Shown: positions 33,098 to 43,674 of the stretch, in pieces
Layout: every line of letters begins with the position of its first letter
Position numbering within the stretch: the stretch's first letter is position 1
From: Scalesia atractyloides
Lineage: Eukaryota; Streptophyta; Magnoliopsida; Asterales; Asteraceae
Reading direction: 5' to 3'
DNA: 64,000 nucleotides
Assembly (NCBI GenBank): GCA_947069175.1
Contig: CAMTDV010000023.1
Location: 90,828,240 to 90,892,239, forward strand
The notes under the pieces: generated by a model
The model's input: the letters and a program-made list of their open reading frames with translations, nothing else
The model's database searches: none
Told to the model about the DNA's origin: nothing
Made by a program: the position numbers and the translations under genes

Positions 33098-33363
33098 TTT
33101 TTATTTATTTTAATTCTTTTAAGATAAATCATTTACTAATAATATATTTAATATTTAGTTGCTTATTTATTTTATTAAATTTATTCTAAACCTTTGTTAC
33201 TATTATTATTATATACATATATATATAATATATATAATATTCTAATGTTTAAAACAATGAACAAAAAATGTAAAATCAAAAGATCATTTGACATAAATAA
33301 ATACACTGATCGGTAATTTGGGGCGGGTTTTCGAAACCCGATTTACATAAATGTTACAATAGC

Positions 33364-33527
33364 GCCCCATAGCGCCCATAAGACCCCCCCCCCACACACA
33401 CACACACACCCGGCGTTATGGGGAGGTTACAATCAAGTCGTGATATATATTGCGGGGGTTGCTCTCTCACACACATACATATATTTATATTTAATTAATT
33501 TATATATTTTATACTATAATTCTTAAC
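33364..33527. repeat. C-run and (CA)n simple repeat
   Basis: A run of C followed by CACACA lies at about 33385-33410 in otherwise AT-rich flank. Confidence 0.8.
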
Positions 33528-34207
33528 TAGGGGTGTTCATCGGTTGGTTTATGGTTTATTCGGTTCGATTTTCAAAATTTTATACCCAAACCAAATTAGG
33601 AACATGTAAACCGAAGCAAAACAAACCAAATTCAATTCGGTTTAGTTTGGTAAGAAACCAATTTAACCAAATTGTACCTAAATACTTTTTTTTCTAATTT
33701 ATTTTTATGTTTTGTTCTAACTTCCAAACATTAAATCAGTCAATGAATTTAAAACTAACAATTATATATAAAAAAGACATACCAAAATAAAACAAACATT
33801 TCCATAAAATAGTTGTACACACAACCACAAAGTTAAAACTTCAAAACATGGATCATAAAAAATATAAATAGCTAACAAGTCTAATAGCACAAAATATAAA
33901 TAATCTTCAAACCATAGGGATACATATACTTAGATATTAGACATAGTATTTTGGGCTAAAAAAGTGTATACGGTTTATTAAACATTATTATTTTTATTTA
34001 ATAATTAATTAAATTAACGGTTTATTCGGTTATCCAAATAAACCGAATAAACCAAATTAAAAAAATGTGGATCCGAAAATCGAACCAAAAACCATATTCA
34101 CAATTCGGTTTCGATTAGAAACCAAACCAAAAAACCGAATTCATTTTTCATATCGGTCTATTCGGTTACGGTTTTTATTTGATTGCGGTTTTCTCTAAAC
34201 ACCCCTA
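33528..34207. mobile_element. hAT-like non-autonomous element, 680 bp
   Basis: The ends taggggtgttca and taaacacccct(a) are 12-bp inverted repeats with one mismatch. The interior is built from ttcggtt / aaccgaat words. Flanking 8-mers ttcttaac / tctttcac agree at about five positions. Confidence 0.72.
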
Positions 34208-34915
34208 TCTTTCACACACACACACATACACACACATATATATATTTATATATATATATTATATATCATTGAAGAGAGGTTATAAAGCTTCATCCCGTTA
34301 CATACTCAACTTATATAACTCACCTTTCTTACAATTTTTTTTTACTTATCACATAACTCTCCTAAGACTCCACCAGCACATTTGGCCCAAGAAACTACAA
34401 TGAAGATTATTGCATTTAATAAAGCAACCCATACACCCCACGCCACTCACACACACCAAATAAAACTACATAAATGAGGAGACAAAAGGGTAGTAGGGAA
34501 GTGGTCCGATTAAAAAGACAGCAGAGTTTTGAAGTGAGTTTTCTCTGAACGACAATCATGTCGAACCTCCTTTAACACTCTTTGACTTTTCAAACGTTTT
34601 ATTTATATAATATAATGTTTCATTATCTTATCAACCACAATTGGAGTGTATAGAAATGTATTAGAGAATAGTTCTCAATTCACTCTTTATAGTAGGAATA
34701 ATAATTTTTGGTTTAGGTTTCAGAATAATGGAATGCCTGGATACCAGATTGTATCAACAAACCGGAGGAAGATAATTCTGACTCATGTTCCGATGAAGAG
34801 TCAGAAAGGGGTTAAGGAGTTGGAGGTGGAAGAAGGGGAGGTGACTAAAGATGCCAGAGGTGGAGCCAATGAATTTCGACTGTTAGAACCTTGGTAGTAA
34901 TACCAAAGCTGCTTG
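34208..34915. other. no gene supported
   Basis: AT-rich, with short CA and TA runs. The 83-codon ORF at 34646-34897 ends where LINE homology begins and may be a decayed LINE ORF1 tail. I cannot confirm that. Confidence 0.4.
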
Positions 34916-36545
34916 GGTTTGAAGATTTAAAATGTCTAAGGGATGCAATTTCATTGGTCTACAGGAGACGAGGAGTGTTGATCCACAAAAGTTTCTGTGG
35001 GGCGATTTTGGGATATAACGGAATTTGAGTTTGATTTCGTTAATCCGCCAAGCAGGTCGTGTCGATTTGGGCTTCTTCATCCGGGTTAACTTATTAAGTA
35101 TCAAAACTTCCTTTTGGTTAAGGTTAAATTTAAAGGCTTAAATTTAGTTTTGAATATTGTAAATGTCTATACGCCTCAAGGCATAGTGGAAAAAAGGCTT
35201 TATGGGGTGATTTTTATTTTTTTTGATCATTAACATCCTGGAAGGGCTTGGATCATGTTGGAGATTTTATCGTCGTCAGGTGAACCTCCACGAATATAGC
35301 ATGAAGGGCAAGGCCTTCACTTACGCCACCAACAACGGGGAAAAAACGAAGCAAAATAAATCGAGTTCTGGTTTGTGATGTTTTTTTTCAATCTGTGACC
35401 AAAGCATGTCTTTGACCCTCCCTAGATTTTTGTCGGATCATTGTCCTCTTATCTTGACCACTTCAAACAATAACTATGGAGCGAAACCTTTTAGATGCTT
35501 TAACTCTTGGCTCGATCGGGATGATTTCGAGGAAGTCATTAGGAAACTTAGTAATGAAATTTCTTTTGGATGGGTCGGCTGATACCCGTTTGCTAGAGAA
35601 ATCCAAAGCTTTTCGAAAGGTATTGAAGAAATGAAGGGATGATACTCTTATAAAAGAATGGGAAGCCAAAAATATTTTTAGGGAGGAACTGGAGCGAATC
35701 GATGAAGACACAGAGTGCATTGGATAAACTGGAAAACATATAAGGATGCGAAACAACTTACTAGGGCTAAATGGGCTAGTTTCGGGGACGATAATACATT
35801 AATATCGCTTTCTTCCACGGGCTTATCAGCAAACGGAAGGTTGTCAACGCTGTCCCGGGTATTGTGGTAGATGGAAGCCAAATATGGTCAAAAAAGAGGT
35901 GTTTAAGTTCTTTAGAAGCAGGTTTCTCGAAAATGTTTCGGTCGACCTAAGCTTCCTTCCCAATATGCGTAAGTTATCTGAGAGCGTAGGGGTGGGGGTT
36001 TAATAGCTTAATTCTTTTCTTTGGAAAATAAGGAGGTCGTGTTTGGTTGTGGGGACGACAAGGCCCCGGGCCACATGATTTCAGTTTTTGTTTTGTGAAA
36101 CTTTTTTGGGACATATTGGAGCACAATTTTGTTAATCTCTTCTAATAGTTTCATGCTAAAGGGGAATTTTCTTTGGACTTTATAATGCTATCCCAAAGAA
36201 GAAAGACCCGATGGATTTGGGCGACTACCATCCAATAAATTTAATTGGTATTATTAGCAAGATGGTTTCTAAGGTGTTGGCGAATAGGATTAAAAAAAAG
36301 TCATGGGTTCGGTCATTTACTCAAGTCAATTGGATTTTGTGTTGGATCGCTTGATTTTGGATGGGTCGTTAGTGGTTAATAAATTCTTTTTGGGTAAAAA
36401 AGAAGAAGTTGAAAGCAATGCTCATGAAGATAGACTTTGAGAAAGCCTAAGACAACGTACAACCACGGGGGTTTTTGCCTTCGGTCCTTCATCAAATGGG
36501 TCCCAAAGAAGTTTTTGCAAATTGGTGTTTCTATTAAGCAATACT
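34916..36545 (+). pseudogene. L1-type LINE remnant (endonuclease and RT fragments)
   Basis: Fragments in changing frames: IGLQETRSVDPQKF and SDHCPLIL (the SDH motif of the APE endonuclease, near 35430-35460), PFRCFNSWLDRDDFEEVI, then RT pieces DLGDYHPINLIGIISKMVSK and VLANRIKK (36208-36300), and MKIDFEKA-stop-DNV (36420-36460), where the Tyr after KA is a stop. Strongly decayed. Confidence 0.85.
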
Positions 36546-36559
36546 CGAAGATAGAGAAT

Positions 36560-36960
36560 ATGTTTCTTGAGGAAACCCTGGGGAGATGAAGGCGTATGAA
36601 CAGAGGATCAAAAGTCATGATGTGGAAGACAATGACCGAGGAAAGTTGTTACTTTCAAAGGAGGATTGGAATGGAAAATCAAAATGTAGTGAGTTTGATT
36701 AGACCAAGGTGGACAAGGGCACGGTTGAGGTAAAGGAAAGGGTCGCCGTTAAGGTAGATGATGAGGAGGCAAGTTCCAATATAATGAAGAACAAAAGTAG
36801 AGAGGTTCGTATAGAGATAAGAGGCATATTAAGTGTTACAATTGCCACGAGTATGGTCACTATGCGTCTAACTACCCTAAGCAAGAATCGGGGGATGAAG
36901 TGGCTCAGTTGGCTCGAGTTGATGAGACGATACCGTTAATATGAGAAGCAAGGGGTGCAA
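36560..36960 (+). pseudogene. Ty1/copia gag fragment with damaged zinc knuckle
   Basis: MKAYEQRIKSHDVEDND, then GKLLLSKEDWNGKSK, then in another frame RHIKCYNCHEYGHYASNYPK. This is the Copia CCHC knuckle with its last Cys changed to Tyr. An internal stop and frameshift separate the halves. It directly abuts the LINE remnant. Confidence 0.82.
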
Positions 36961-37145
36961 ACTACGATCAAGGGGAAGGGGGTGAATGTTGTTTTAATTC
37001 TAAATTTGATTATTGGTGAAAGGTGGAAAAGTTGAAGGGTCGTTTATGATGATTCTAGGTGATTTAATTTCGAGATAAATGTTACTTTGATTAAATAGTT
37101 TATTTAATTGAGTTTGAGTTAGTATTGGTTAGGATAACTTTTTTT

Positions 37146-37499
37146 CCAATAATTAGTTTAGTATAAATATATTGGCAAGGTTAATGTTTTATTTGTGCTT
37201 TTGATTAATAGAAAAGACTTTGCGTCATTATTTCTTGTTATTGTTCTTTTCGTTTTCTTGTGCCGGAGTTTGTGAAGGTATCGATCCAATTGGTTCCAAC
37301 AGCAACCGGTAAAACTAAGAGCTACAATGTGGTTTTTGAAGGTAATCATAACCAAGACTAGGTATGCATCGTGCTTTTTTACTTTATTTTAATTGCAAAA
37401 TGCGCTCAAAAATCTCGAGAGTCGGTCAAAAATCCATAATCTATATATACGAGGCGATGGCGTATCTAATCTAGAAAGAACTTAACCTCTTGAAATAGA
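37146..37499. repeat. direct repeat, left copy (about 354 bp)
   Basis: Nearly the same sequence as 39290-39648, for example gattaatagaaaagactttg, ttgttcttttcgttttcttg and aaccaagactaggtatgcat. The two copies flank a PIF/Harbinger remnant. Confidence 0.93.
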
Positions 37500-37504
37500 T
37501 AAGA

Positions 37505-39280
37505 ACCATGTGTAATGGTCCGTGAAATGAGCGTTTTTTGGCCCAAAACGCCCCATTCACCGCCCCATAGGCGTTTTCTTTCAATTTGGGCTTGGACGTT
37601 TCCTTTAAAACGCCAGATTTTTTTGTTGATTTCGAAATGTCACCGTTGGAGGTAACGGTAATAAAAAAATTCATTTTTTTAAATCACTTTTTTTCACCTA
37701 TCTAAACCCCAACTCAACCCAGTTTTTATACACTATTCTCTTATTCTTATAAAGTCTTTACTTATTCTTTATAAAATATACCATGCAACCATTCCACCCC
37801 CTTTTGGTGTTCCGTCTCGGCTAAGCAACCCAAACTTGTATCGCCCCAAAACCACTCAACCACTACCAACCTTTAATTATCAAGATTGCAATCCTAATAT
37901 GATGGGGTACACACAACTCTTAAACATGCCACAACAATATTTTCACGGGCCACTCGGTTTTGCATCAAGTATGAACATCAACATAGGCAGTACGTATGGT
38001 TCCCAAGACGGTGTCGGAGACACAAGCCGAGCGTGGACCCGAGGCACCTCAACGTGTAAAAAGCTCGCATAAAAAAGAGGCTACCACTACTCGTATGAAA
38101 AAGCACTACCAACCTTGGACAAAACGACGAGGAGTACAAGCTGGCACGGGCTTGGCTCGACATCTTGGAGGATCCCGAAGTTGGTAAGTTTTATTTTTTT
38201 TTTGGTTTAATTTTTTTAAATAAAGTATAATAATATATATGTTCTAAATTTTTGTAGTCAACTATCAAAACTACCCCTTTTGGATACAAATTCGAGCAAA
38301 TTTCTTTGAGCTCATGGGTAAGAGGAATATCGGGACAAGGATTTGATATCAAGCAAGTGGACCGATATAAATGGCAAATGCCATGGGTTTTAATAGGTCA
38401 TCCAACGTATGAAAGACATGGGGTAGCGGTCAAAGCGAGACACATATATTAACAAAAGCGATGGACAAGTACAACTCGACGCGAGGGACATTTGCATACT
38501 TGAAGTGTTGGGAGCTTCTACGTGGAAGTCAAAGTGGGCTAACGTACCAACCATGATGTCTAGTAGTAGGCGCAAGACGAAAGGTCAAAAACCTCATCTA
38601 CGGTTGATCCGGAAACGCCCACTTCCGATGTTCGAAACATCGATTCAAACAATCCTATCAACAAGGATGATGAGGATGAGGAAATGGATTTGCCCCAACC
38701 TCCCGGTAGAAGAAGTAGGAAAATTGGGGGAAGGACGAAGTCGTCTTCGGCGGGTGCCGAAATGAAAGAAGATTTCGAGAAGATGAACCGAAGACTCCAA
38801 TATATACGAGACCTTTGGCATAGGCGTTTGGAAACGTTGCAAGAAAGAAACGCCGAAATTAAAAAGTTCATCGCGATCCAAGAAGCGAGGTAAATGGAGA
38901 GAGAAATCAAATATTTGTCTAAACCGATCGATCACCTCCAAGAAGACACCTTGATCCTAGCATAAATGCGTAGGCTATAATTCGCCACAAAACAGACTTT
39001 AGAACTTTATTCTTTTTACCATCCACATGTTTTTAGTACTTTTGCATGCCTTGTCTTCATTTTTTAGTATCTTCGTTAGTTATTTTTTTTAGTTAATGAA
39101 ATATATTTGCTTTAATTTTCTTAAAAAAGAAAAGAAATTAAACATATATATTGGGGTAACATTGAATGGGGCATTATACCACTACACCCCATTTTTAACT
39201 TCACATTCCTTAATGCCCTCGGGTGCCACGTGTCGTTTCATGCCCAAAGGGAGACATTATGATAATGCCCCACTACACAT
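37505..39280 (+). mobile_element. PIF/Harbinger-type remnant carrying the Myb/SANT-like ORF
   Basis: The coding remains match the second protein of plant PIF/Harbinger elements. An N-terminal Asn/Pro/Tyr-rich part (37785-38050) is followed by a trihelix/Myb-like core: KKHYQPWTK, then after a 1-nt shift EEYKLARAWLDILEDPEVG, a putative intron (38187-38255), then FFELMGKRNIGTR, SSKWTDINGKC and FAYLKCWELLRG. Several frameshifts and stops. The ends atgtgtaatgg and ccactacacat may be the TIRs. No DDE transposase is present. Confidence 0.72.
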
Positions 39281-39289
39281 AGCTTCTTT

Positions 39290-39648
39290 TCCAAGTTATT
39301 AGTTTATATAAATCTATTGGTATCGTTAATGTTTTATTTGTGGTTTTGATTAATAGAAAAGACTTTGTGTCATTATCTATTGTTATTGTTCTTTTCGTTT
39401 TCTTGTGTACGGAGTTTGTGAAGGTATCAGTCCAATTGGTTCCAACATCAACTCATAAAACTAGGCTACAATGTGGTTTTTGATATAAACATAACCAAGA
39501 CTAGGTATGCATCGTGCTTTTTTACTTTATTTTAATTGCAAAATGCGCTTAAAAATCTCGAGAGTCAGTCAAAAAATCATAATATATATATATATACACG
39601 CACACTAGGCAACGACGTATCTAATCCAGAAAAGAACTTAACCTCTTG
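39290..39648. repeat. direct repeat, right copy (about 354 bp)
   Basis: Second copy of 37146-37499, with scattered substitutions and a longer TA/CA insert near 39580-39605. Confidence 0.93.
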
Positions 39649-40156
39649 AAATTATATCAACTAACAAAGATAACAGTGAGAGAAGATGATCTTGTGAATA
39701 AGCAACTCAACAAGGAGATTAGACCTCAAGGCGTTAGTTCAACTACACATGCATGCATGAATGCATAATCGCTGCTACAGGAAAGATTCAAAGGAATATA
39801 GCATATGTTTAGTCTAAAGCATGGACTGAGGGAATCCATGTGATGGTGTGACCACTCCTACCAAAAATAGATGCAGACAGGAAGAATACAATATGAGCCT
39901 GTGTACTAAAAACAAGTGAAACAAAACATTTTTAAATAATATCTTACAGAAAGGTTATGTCACTGAAAGAGTCTTTGGACTGGTGTCAAATCTAAAAGCA
40001 TTAGACACCTAGAAAAATGTAATTAGTGTAATAAAAAAAATTGCATCCAAAAGCATCATATAATGCTAACTCCATTTTTAAAACAACTTTGAAGAGGATT
40101 AGAGATCTTGTTATCTCTTATCACTAAAAATAAAAGGACTTTTATCAATCACACAG
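39649..40156. other. no feature seen
   Basis: AT-rich non-coding DNA. Confidence 0.5.
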
Positions 40157-40312
40157 CAGGGGCGGATGTACCTTATTATAAGGGGTAGCCTCCGCTACCC
40201 CTTGACGCTACAGCGTGTAGGTAAATTTTGGAAAAATTTGACGTTTTTTTCAATTTCATTACCCCTTTCTTTTAAAACGTTACCCCAATGAAAGTTTTCT
40301 AGATCCGCACTG
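40157..40312. mobile_element. hAT-type MITE, copy 4 of the CAGGGGCGGA family
   Basis: Left end caggggcggatg, right end agatccgcactg (one C lost). Interior gtagcctccgctaccccttg and gacgttttttcaatttcatt match the other copies. The target duplication is decayed. Confidence 0.88.
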
Positions 40313-41288
40313 ATCGACAGTTTGGTGAAAGTAGAAACCGTCAGTCAAGTTCTAATAGGAAATCGCATCTAGGTAAGTCTTCATCCACGGTTACCAACCT
40401 ATATCACCGATGTACATTTCACCAACGGCTTATCCGGTTGTGAATATTATTTACAGATTGCTGATGACCTGATCCTGTCAATAATATCATTCATTGACAT
40501 ACATTACCAACGCATCAATGATGGATCTTTCACTGATGGCTTTGTTCGTTGGTGGTAATTTTTTAACAAGAAAAAAAGTAAAGAATACTGACAATTTTCA
40601 TGTAAATCAAAATAAAACGTTCCAAAAATTACTTTGTGTTAGAGTTGACAACGGTTCAAATCTGTGACGAGTTTGATAATTCCAATCATATACCCACTGT
40701 AAAGATGTTTATCATGCGCGGTCTCACATTCATCTAGCACCCCGATTACTCATTTACTCATTACCTATCGCTTTCTCGAGTTTGTCCCATGAGCTCGGGA
40801 TCCGCGATTAAAATATCAATTGTTAAAAAATACCCATTGGGATGTTCATATTCTCTTTAAACCCAATCTCAAATCAGTCCCAACCGACTTGAGATATCAA
40901 CTACACAAGCATAGTTCTAATTTTTTTAAAGGTTTTAACAGCTTTCATTCTCTAACGACTTCTAATTTGTTAGAAAATTTATTAGAATATTTAGTTTTTA
41001 GAGTATTGTACTAGTTTTAAATTACTAAAAGGGTATAAAAGAATCATACATGTATCTAAATGCATGAAAATTTTGTCGTGGTGCTGTTCATGTTTATTTG
41101 TATCACATGTTTGGAGTTTAGTCGTGAAGTTGAGTTTTCCTATCATCCTTGGTTAGTGTCCTCTTCGAATTATTGGGTAACCTAAGAAAGCGTTAGCAAA
41201 TAAAAATGTTGACTTGACAGTTGATGTGAGGATGACTGGAACTTTATATTATTCATAAACTTCATATTTAATAATATTGACACGTCAA
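40313..41288. other. no gene seen
   Basis: Non-coding; no ORF with recognisable composition. Confidence 0.5.
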
Positions 41289-41391
41289 TTATTATTATTA
41301 TTATTATTATTATTATTTATTATTATTATTATTATTATTGTTGTTGTTGTTATTGTTATTGTTGTTGTTGTTTATTATATTATTATTATTA
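41289..41391. repeat. (ATT)n / (GTT)n microsatellite
   Basis: About 100 bp of ATT triplets drifting into GTT triplets and back. Confidence 0.95.
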
Positions 41392-41466
41392 ACATAGAAT
41401 TGGAATACTAGATTTCTACAAAATAACATGTCAAAATATCATTAAGCTATGAAGTATAAGATATAA

Positions 41467-41956
41467 GCGGAGAGTTTAAGTGAGAACAAAAATTTTGTAA
41501 GAATAAAAAAAATAACTTTTAAACGAATAGAAATTCTTCATTTACTTCATTTAATGTGTGTATTTGATATTATGAAAAAGGGCATATAGGTAAATCTATA
41601 ATTATCATTAATTAGCTAATTAATTAAACTTGCAACTCATTTTTTTCATATACTCTTTTGAAAGATAAAAATAATTTATGGTGTAGGATAATTTTCGACA
41701 TGTGTAGGATAAATTTGTAGTATGTGTAGGATAAATTTTGAAATGCGTAGGGTAAATTTACATGTGTTATGGTAAATTCCGATAAATGTAAGACATATGT
41801 ACAAATAAATTTTGAAATGTGTAAATAAAATGTTTTTATTTTATTAATGAAAAGATAACATAATTAATGAAAGAGTTATAAACTATTTAATTTTTACCAT
41901 TATGTCATTTCTTCTTTTTCTTCTCACATTAAATTTCTTCTCAAATGAACATTCCC
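41467..41956. mobile_element. MITE, copy 2 of the GGAGAGTTCAAATGAGAAGAA family
   Basis: Left end ggagagtttaagtgagaac, right end ttcttctcaaatgaacattccc. Shared interior ataattttcgacatgtgtag and ggataaattttgaaatg. Here the flanking TA tract is missing or eroded. Confidence 0.82.
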
Positions 41957-43674
41957 TTAAAGCTAATTATAATCTTAATTATATTTAATAAATAACATGT
42001 TAAATTAAAAACCAAAATCAAAAGACAACAATATCTTTTTATAACGGCAAAAAGACAACAATATCAGACTTCAAACCAAGTGAATTCATGATATTTTAAT
42101 GCTTTGTAAAACAAACATCTTAAATAATGTTGGTGCATGGCATGACTCCTGTGAATCAAATGTCTTTCCCCTTCCACCACTTTCTCTCTCACACAATTTA
42201 ACATTAAATAAGTGTGAGACACAATCCAACAAAAAAAACAGCTGTTTGTCTCTCAATATATAGGCATATGATAATGTGTATATTTTATAAAGTTTAAAAT
42301 CAATACTCTTTTGTTAAAAAAAAATCAATGCATATGTAACTTCGTTTATAAAAACTATTTGTTATTAGTAATCTTTAAACTTTTTTATATCAACAATCGT
42401 TTGTTAATTGATTATAATATAGATTAAAATAATGTGTACTTGTACTAAAAGGTATATATTATATATAATTTTTATTTTTCACCTTTCTAGTTTTTTTTTG
42501 TGTTTTTATTTGATTCGGTTTATGTATAATTACGAATCAAATTAACTACTTTTTGTCTTTTATTATTTTGAGCAGATGAGAAAGCTAGAGTTATTGTATA
42601 GGGTGATCGTAAAGGTGAAGCACTATTGGATTGATAGTGTTTATCGTGTGTTGTGTATACGAGCAGGAGATTCAGACGCGTGTAATTTCTTATATTTTTT
42701 TATAATGTGTGTGATTATGTATATCACATGCACAATTAAGGTTTGGAACAACCCATGCACAATTTTGAGTTTAACATGCGTAATTTTACATGTTTGGTTG
42801 CATGCGGTTTTTTTTTTATAATGTGCGTAATTATGCATTATAATGTGTGTAATTACGTAATAACGTGTGTAATTATGCAAATAACGTGCGTGATTAGGGT
42901 TTAGCCCGACTCATGCATAATTATGCCATAACGTGCGTAGTTATGCCGAGTTAGTTACTATTGTGCCACAACATTCAATTGAAGGCTCAAATGTGCGTTT
43001 TAAGATGCTCACGTACGCTTTGCACGATAAGCACTATTGTATGTTAACCGACCTCTATACACTATACGTGTGTGACAAATATATATTGGAAACCGTAAGA
43101 AACTGCAAAAGCAAATAAAAAAATTAATGTCATATGTTACTAATCTTTAAAGAAGTTAAAAAAAAAGTAGCAAAAATTTACATATATGTAATAAGCAAGC
43201 TATATGTGTCGTAACTCATAATACCATTTATATAAATGTCACTTATTCATTACATAGCTATAACGTATAAAAATGTAAGCAAATATAAATAAAAGAAATT
43301 GATTGGTTTTTGAGTTTTCTAAGGGTTTTCACAACTAACAACTAAGGTATGTATTTAAACTATATATGAATGGTTAGTTTGAAACCTTAGCTTAGTTTTG
43401 AAAATCTTTAACAATACTAAAAAAGAAAAAAAAACAATCAGTTTTTATTATTTATTTATATTTATTACAAACACTATATGTAAACCTACTCGATCTTTTT
43501 ATATATAATTTTTTTAATCCCCAGAAAGAACAGTACCATATAATAATTATAAAAATAAAAAAAAGTTAAAAGAGAGAGTAAATGCCTATGACAGAACATG
43601 CTAAAACTAATCCTTTTAAAGTAACACACCACATCATTCTTTCAAGTTTCAACCTTCATTTGAAGTCTACAAAA
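41957..43674. promoter_or_regulatory. upstream region of the Aux/IAA gene
   Basis: Two auxin response element cores, GAGACA (42216-42221) and TGTCTC (42247-42252), face each other about 1.4 kb upstream of the start codon. A TATA-like tatatataa lies near 43498-43506, about 170 bp upstream of the ATG. A degenerate tandem array occupies 42690-42960. The rest is AT-rich without other obvious content. Confidence 0.4.
42690..42960. repeat. degenerate 20-22 bp tandem array, unit ataatgtgtgtaattatgca
   Basis: Variants at about 42700, 42816, 42838, 42857, 42879 and 42928 (tgtgtgattatg, tgtgcgtaattatgc, tgtgtgtaattacg, cgtgtgtaattatgc, cgtgcgtgatta, cgtgcgtagttatgc). Related words catgcacaatt appear in inverted orientation between them. 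Confidence 0.75.

Larger units (their letters stand above)
20180..33358 (-). mobile_element. complete but inactivated Ty3/gypsy chromovirus (Tekay-like) with nested solo LTR
   Basis: Oriented on the minus strand: 5' LTR 31002-33358, PBS 30987-30998, gag about 30159-28793, protease, RT, RNase H, integrase and chromodomain down to 25506, purine-rich tract just above 25474, 3' LTR 20180-25473. A perfect 5-bp target duplication ATAGC is at 20175-20179 and 33359-33363. The LTRs start TGTAACA and end GTGTGACA in element orientation. They are about 2357 bp and, after subtracting the nested insertion, about 2343 bp. The C-terminal chromodomain reads RPVEIMDFGEKRLRRSRIP, then a PEFTW stretch, as in the Tekay (Del) lineage. 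The coding region has several frame breaks and an integrase active-site substitution, so it cannot be autonomous now. Confidence 0.95.
31002..33358 (-). repeat. 5' LTR of the chromovirus, 2357 bp
   Basis: Uninterrupted partner of 20180-25473, with tgtcacaccccgtccgcagt at the left edge and acataaatgttaca at the right. Many substitutions and small indels separate the two LTRs, so the insertion is not recent. Confidence 0.95.

Noticed and set aside
41289..41391. CRISPR-like regular repeats
   Set aside because: Simple trinucleotide microsatellite in eukaryotic DNA; no spacers.
43582..43674. Upstream in-frame ATG for the Aux/IAA gene
   Set aside because: Adds 31 residues not typical of the family; the LxLxL domain normally starts at or near the N-terminus, as at 43675.
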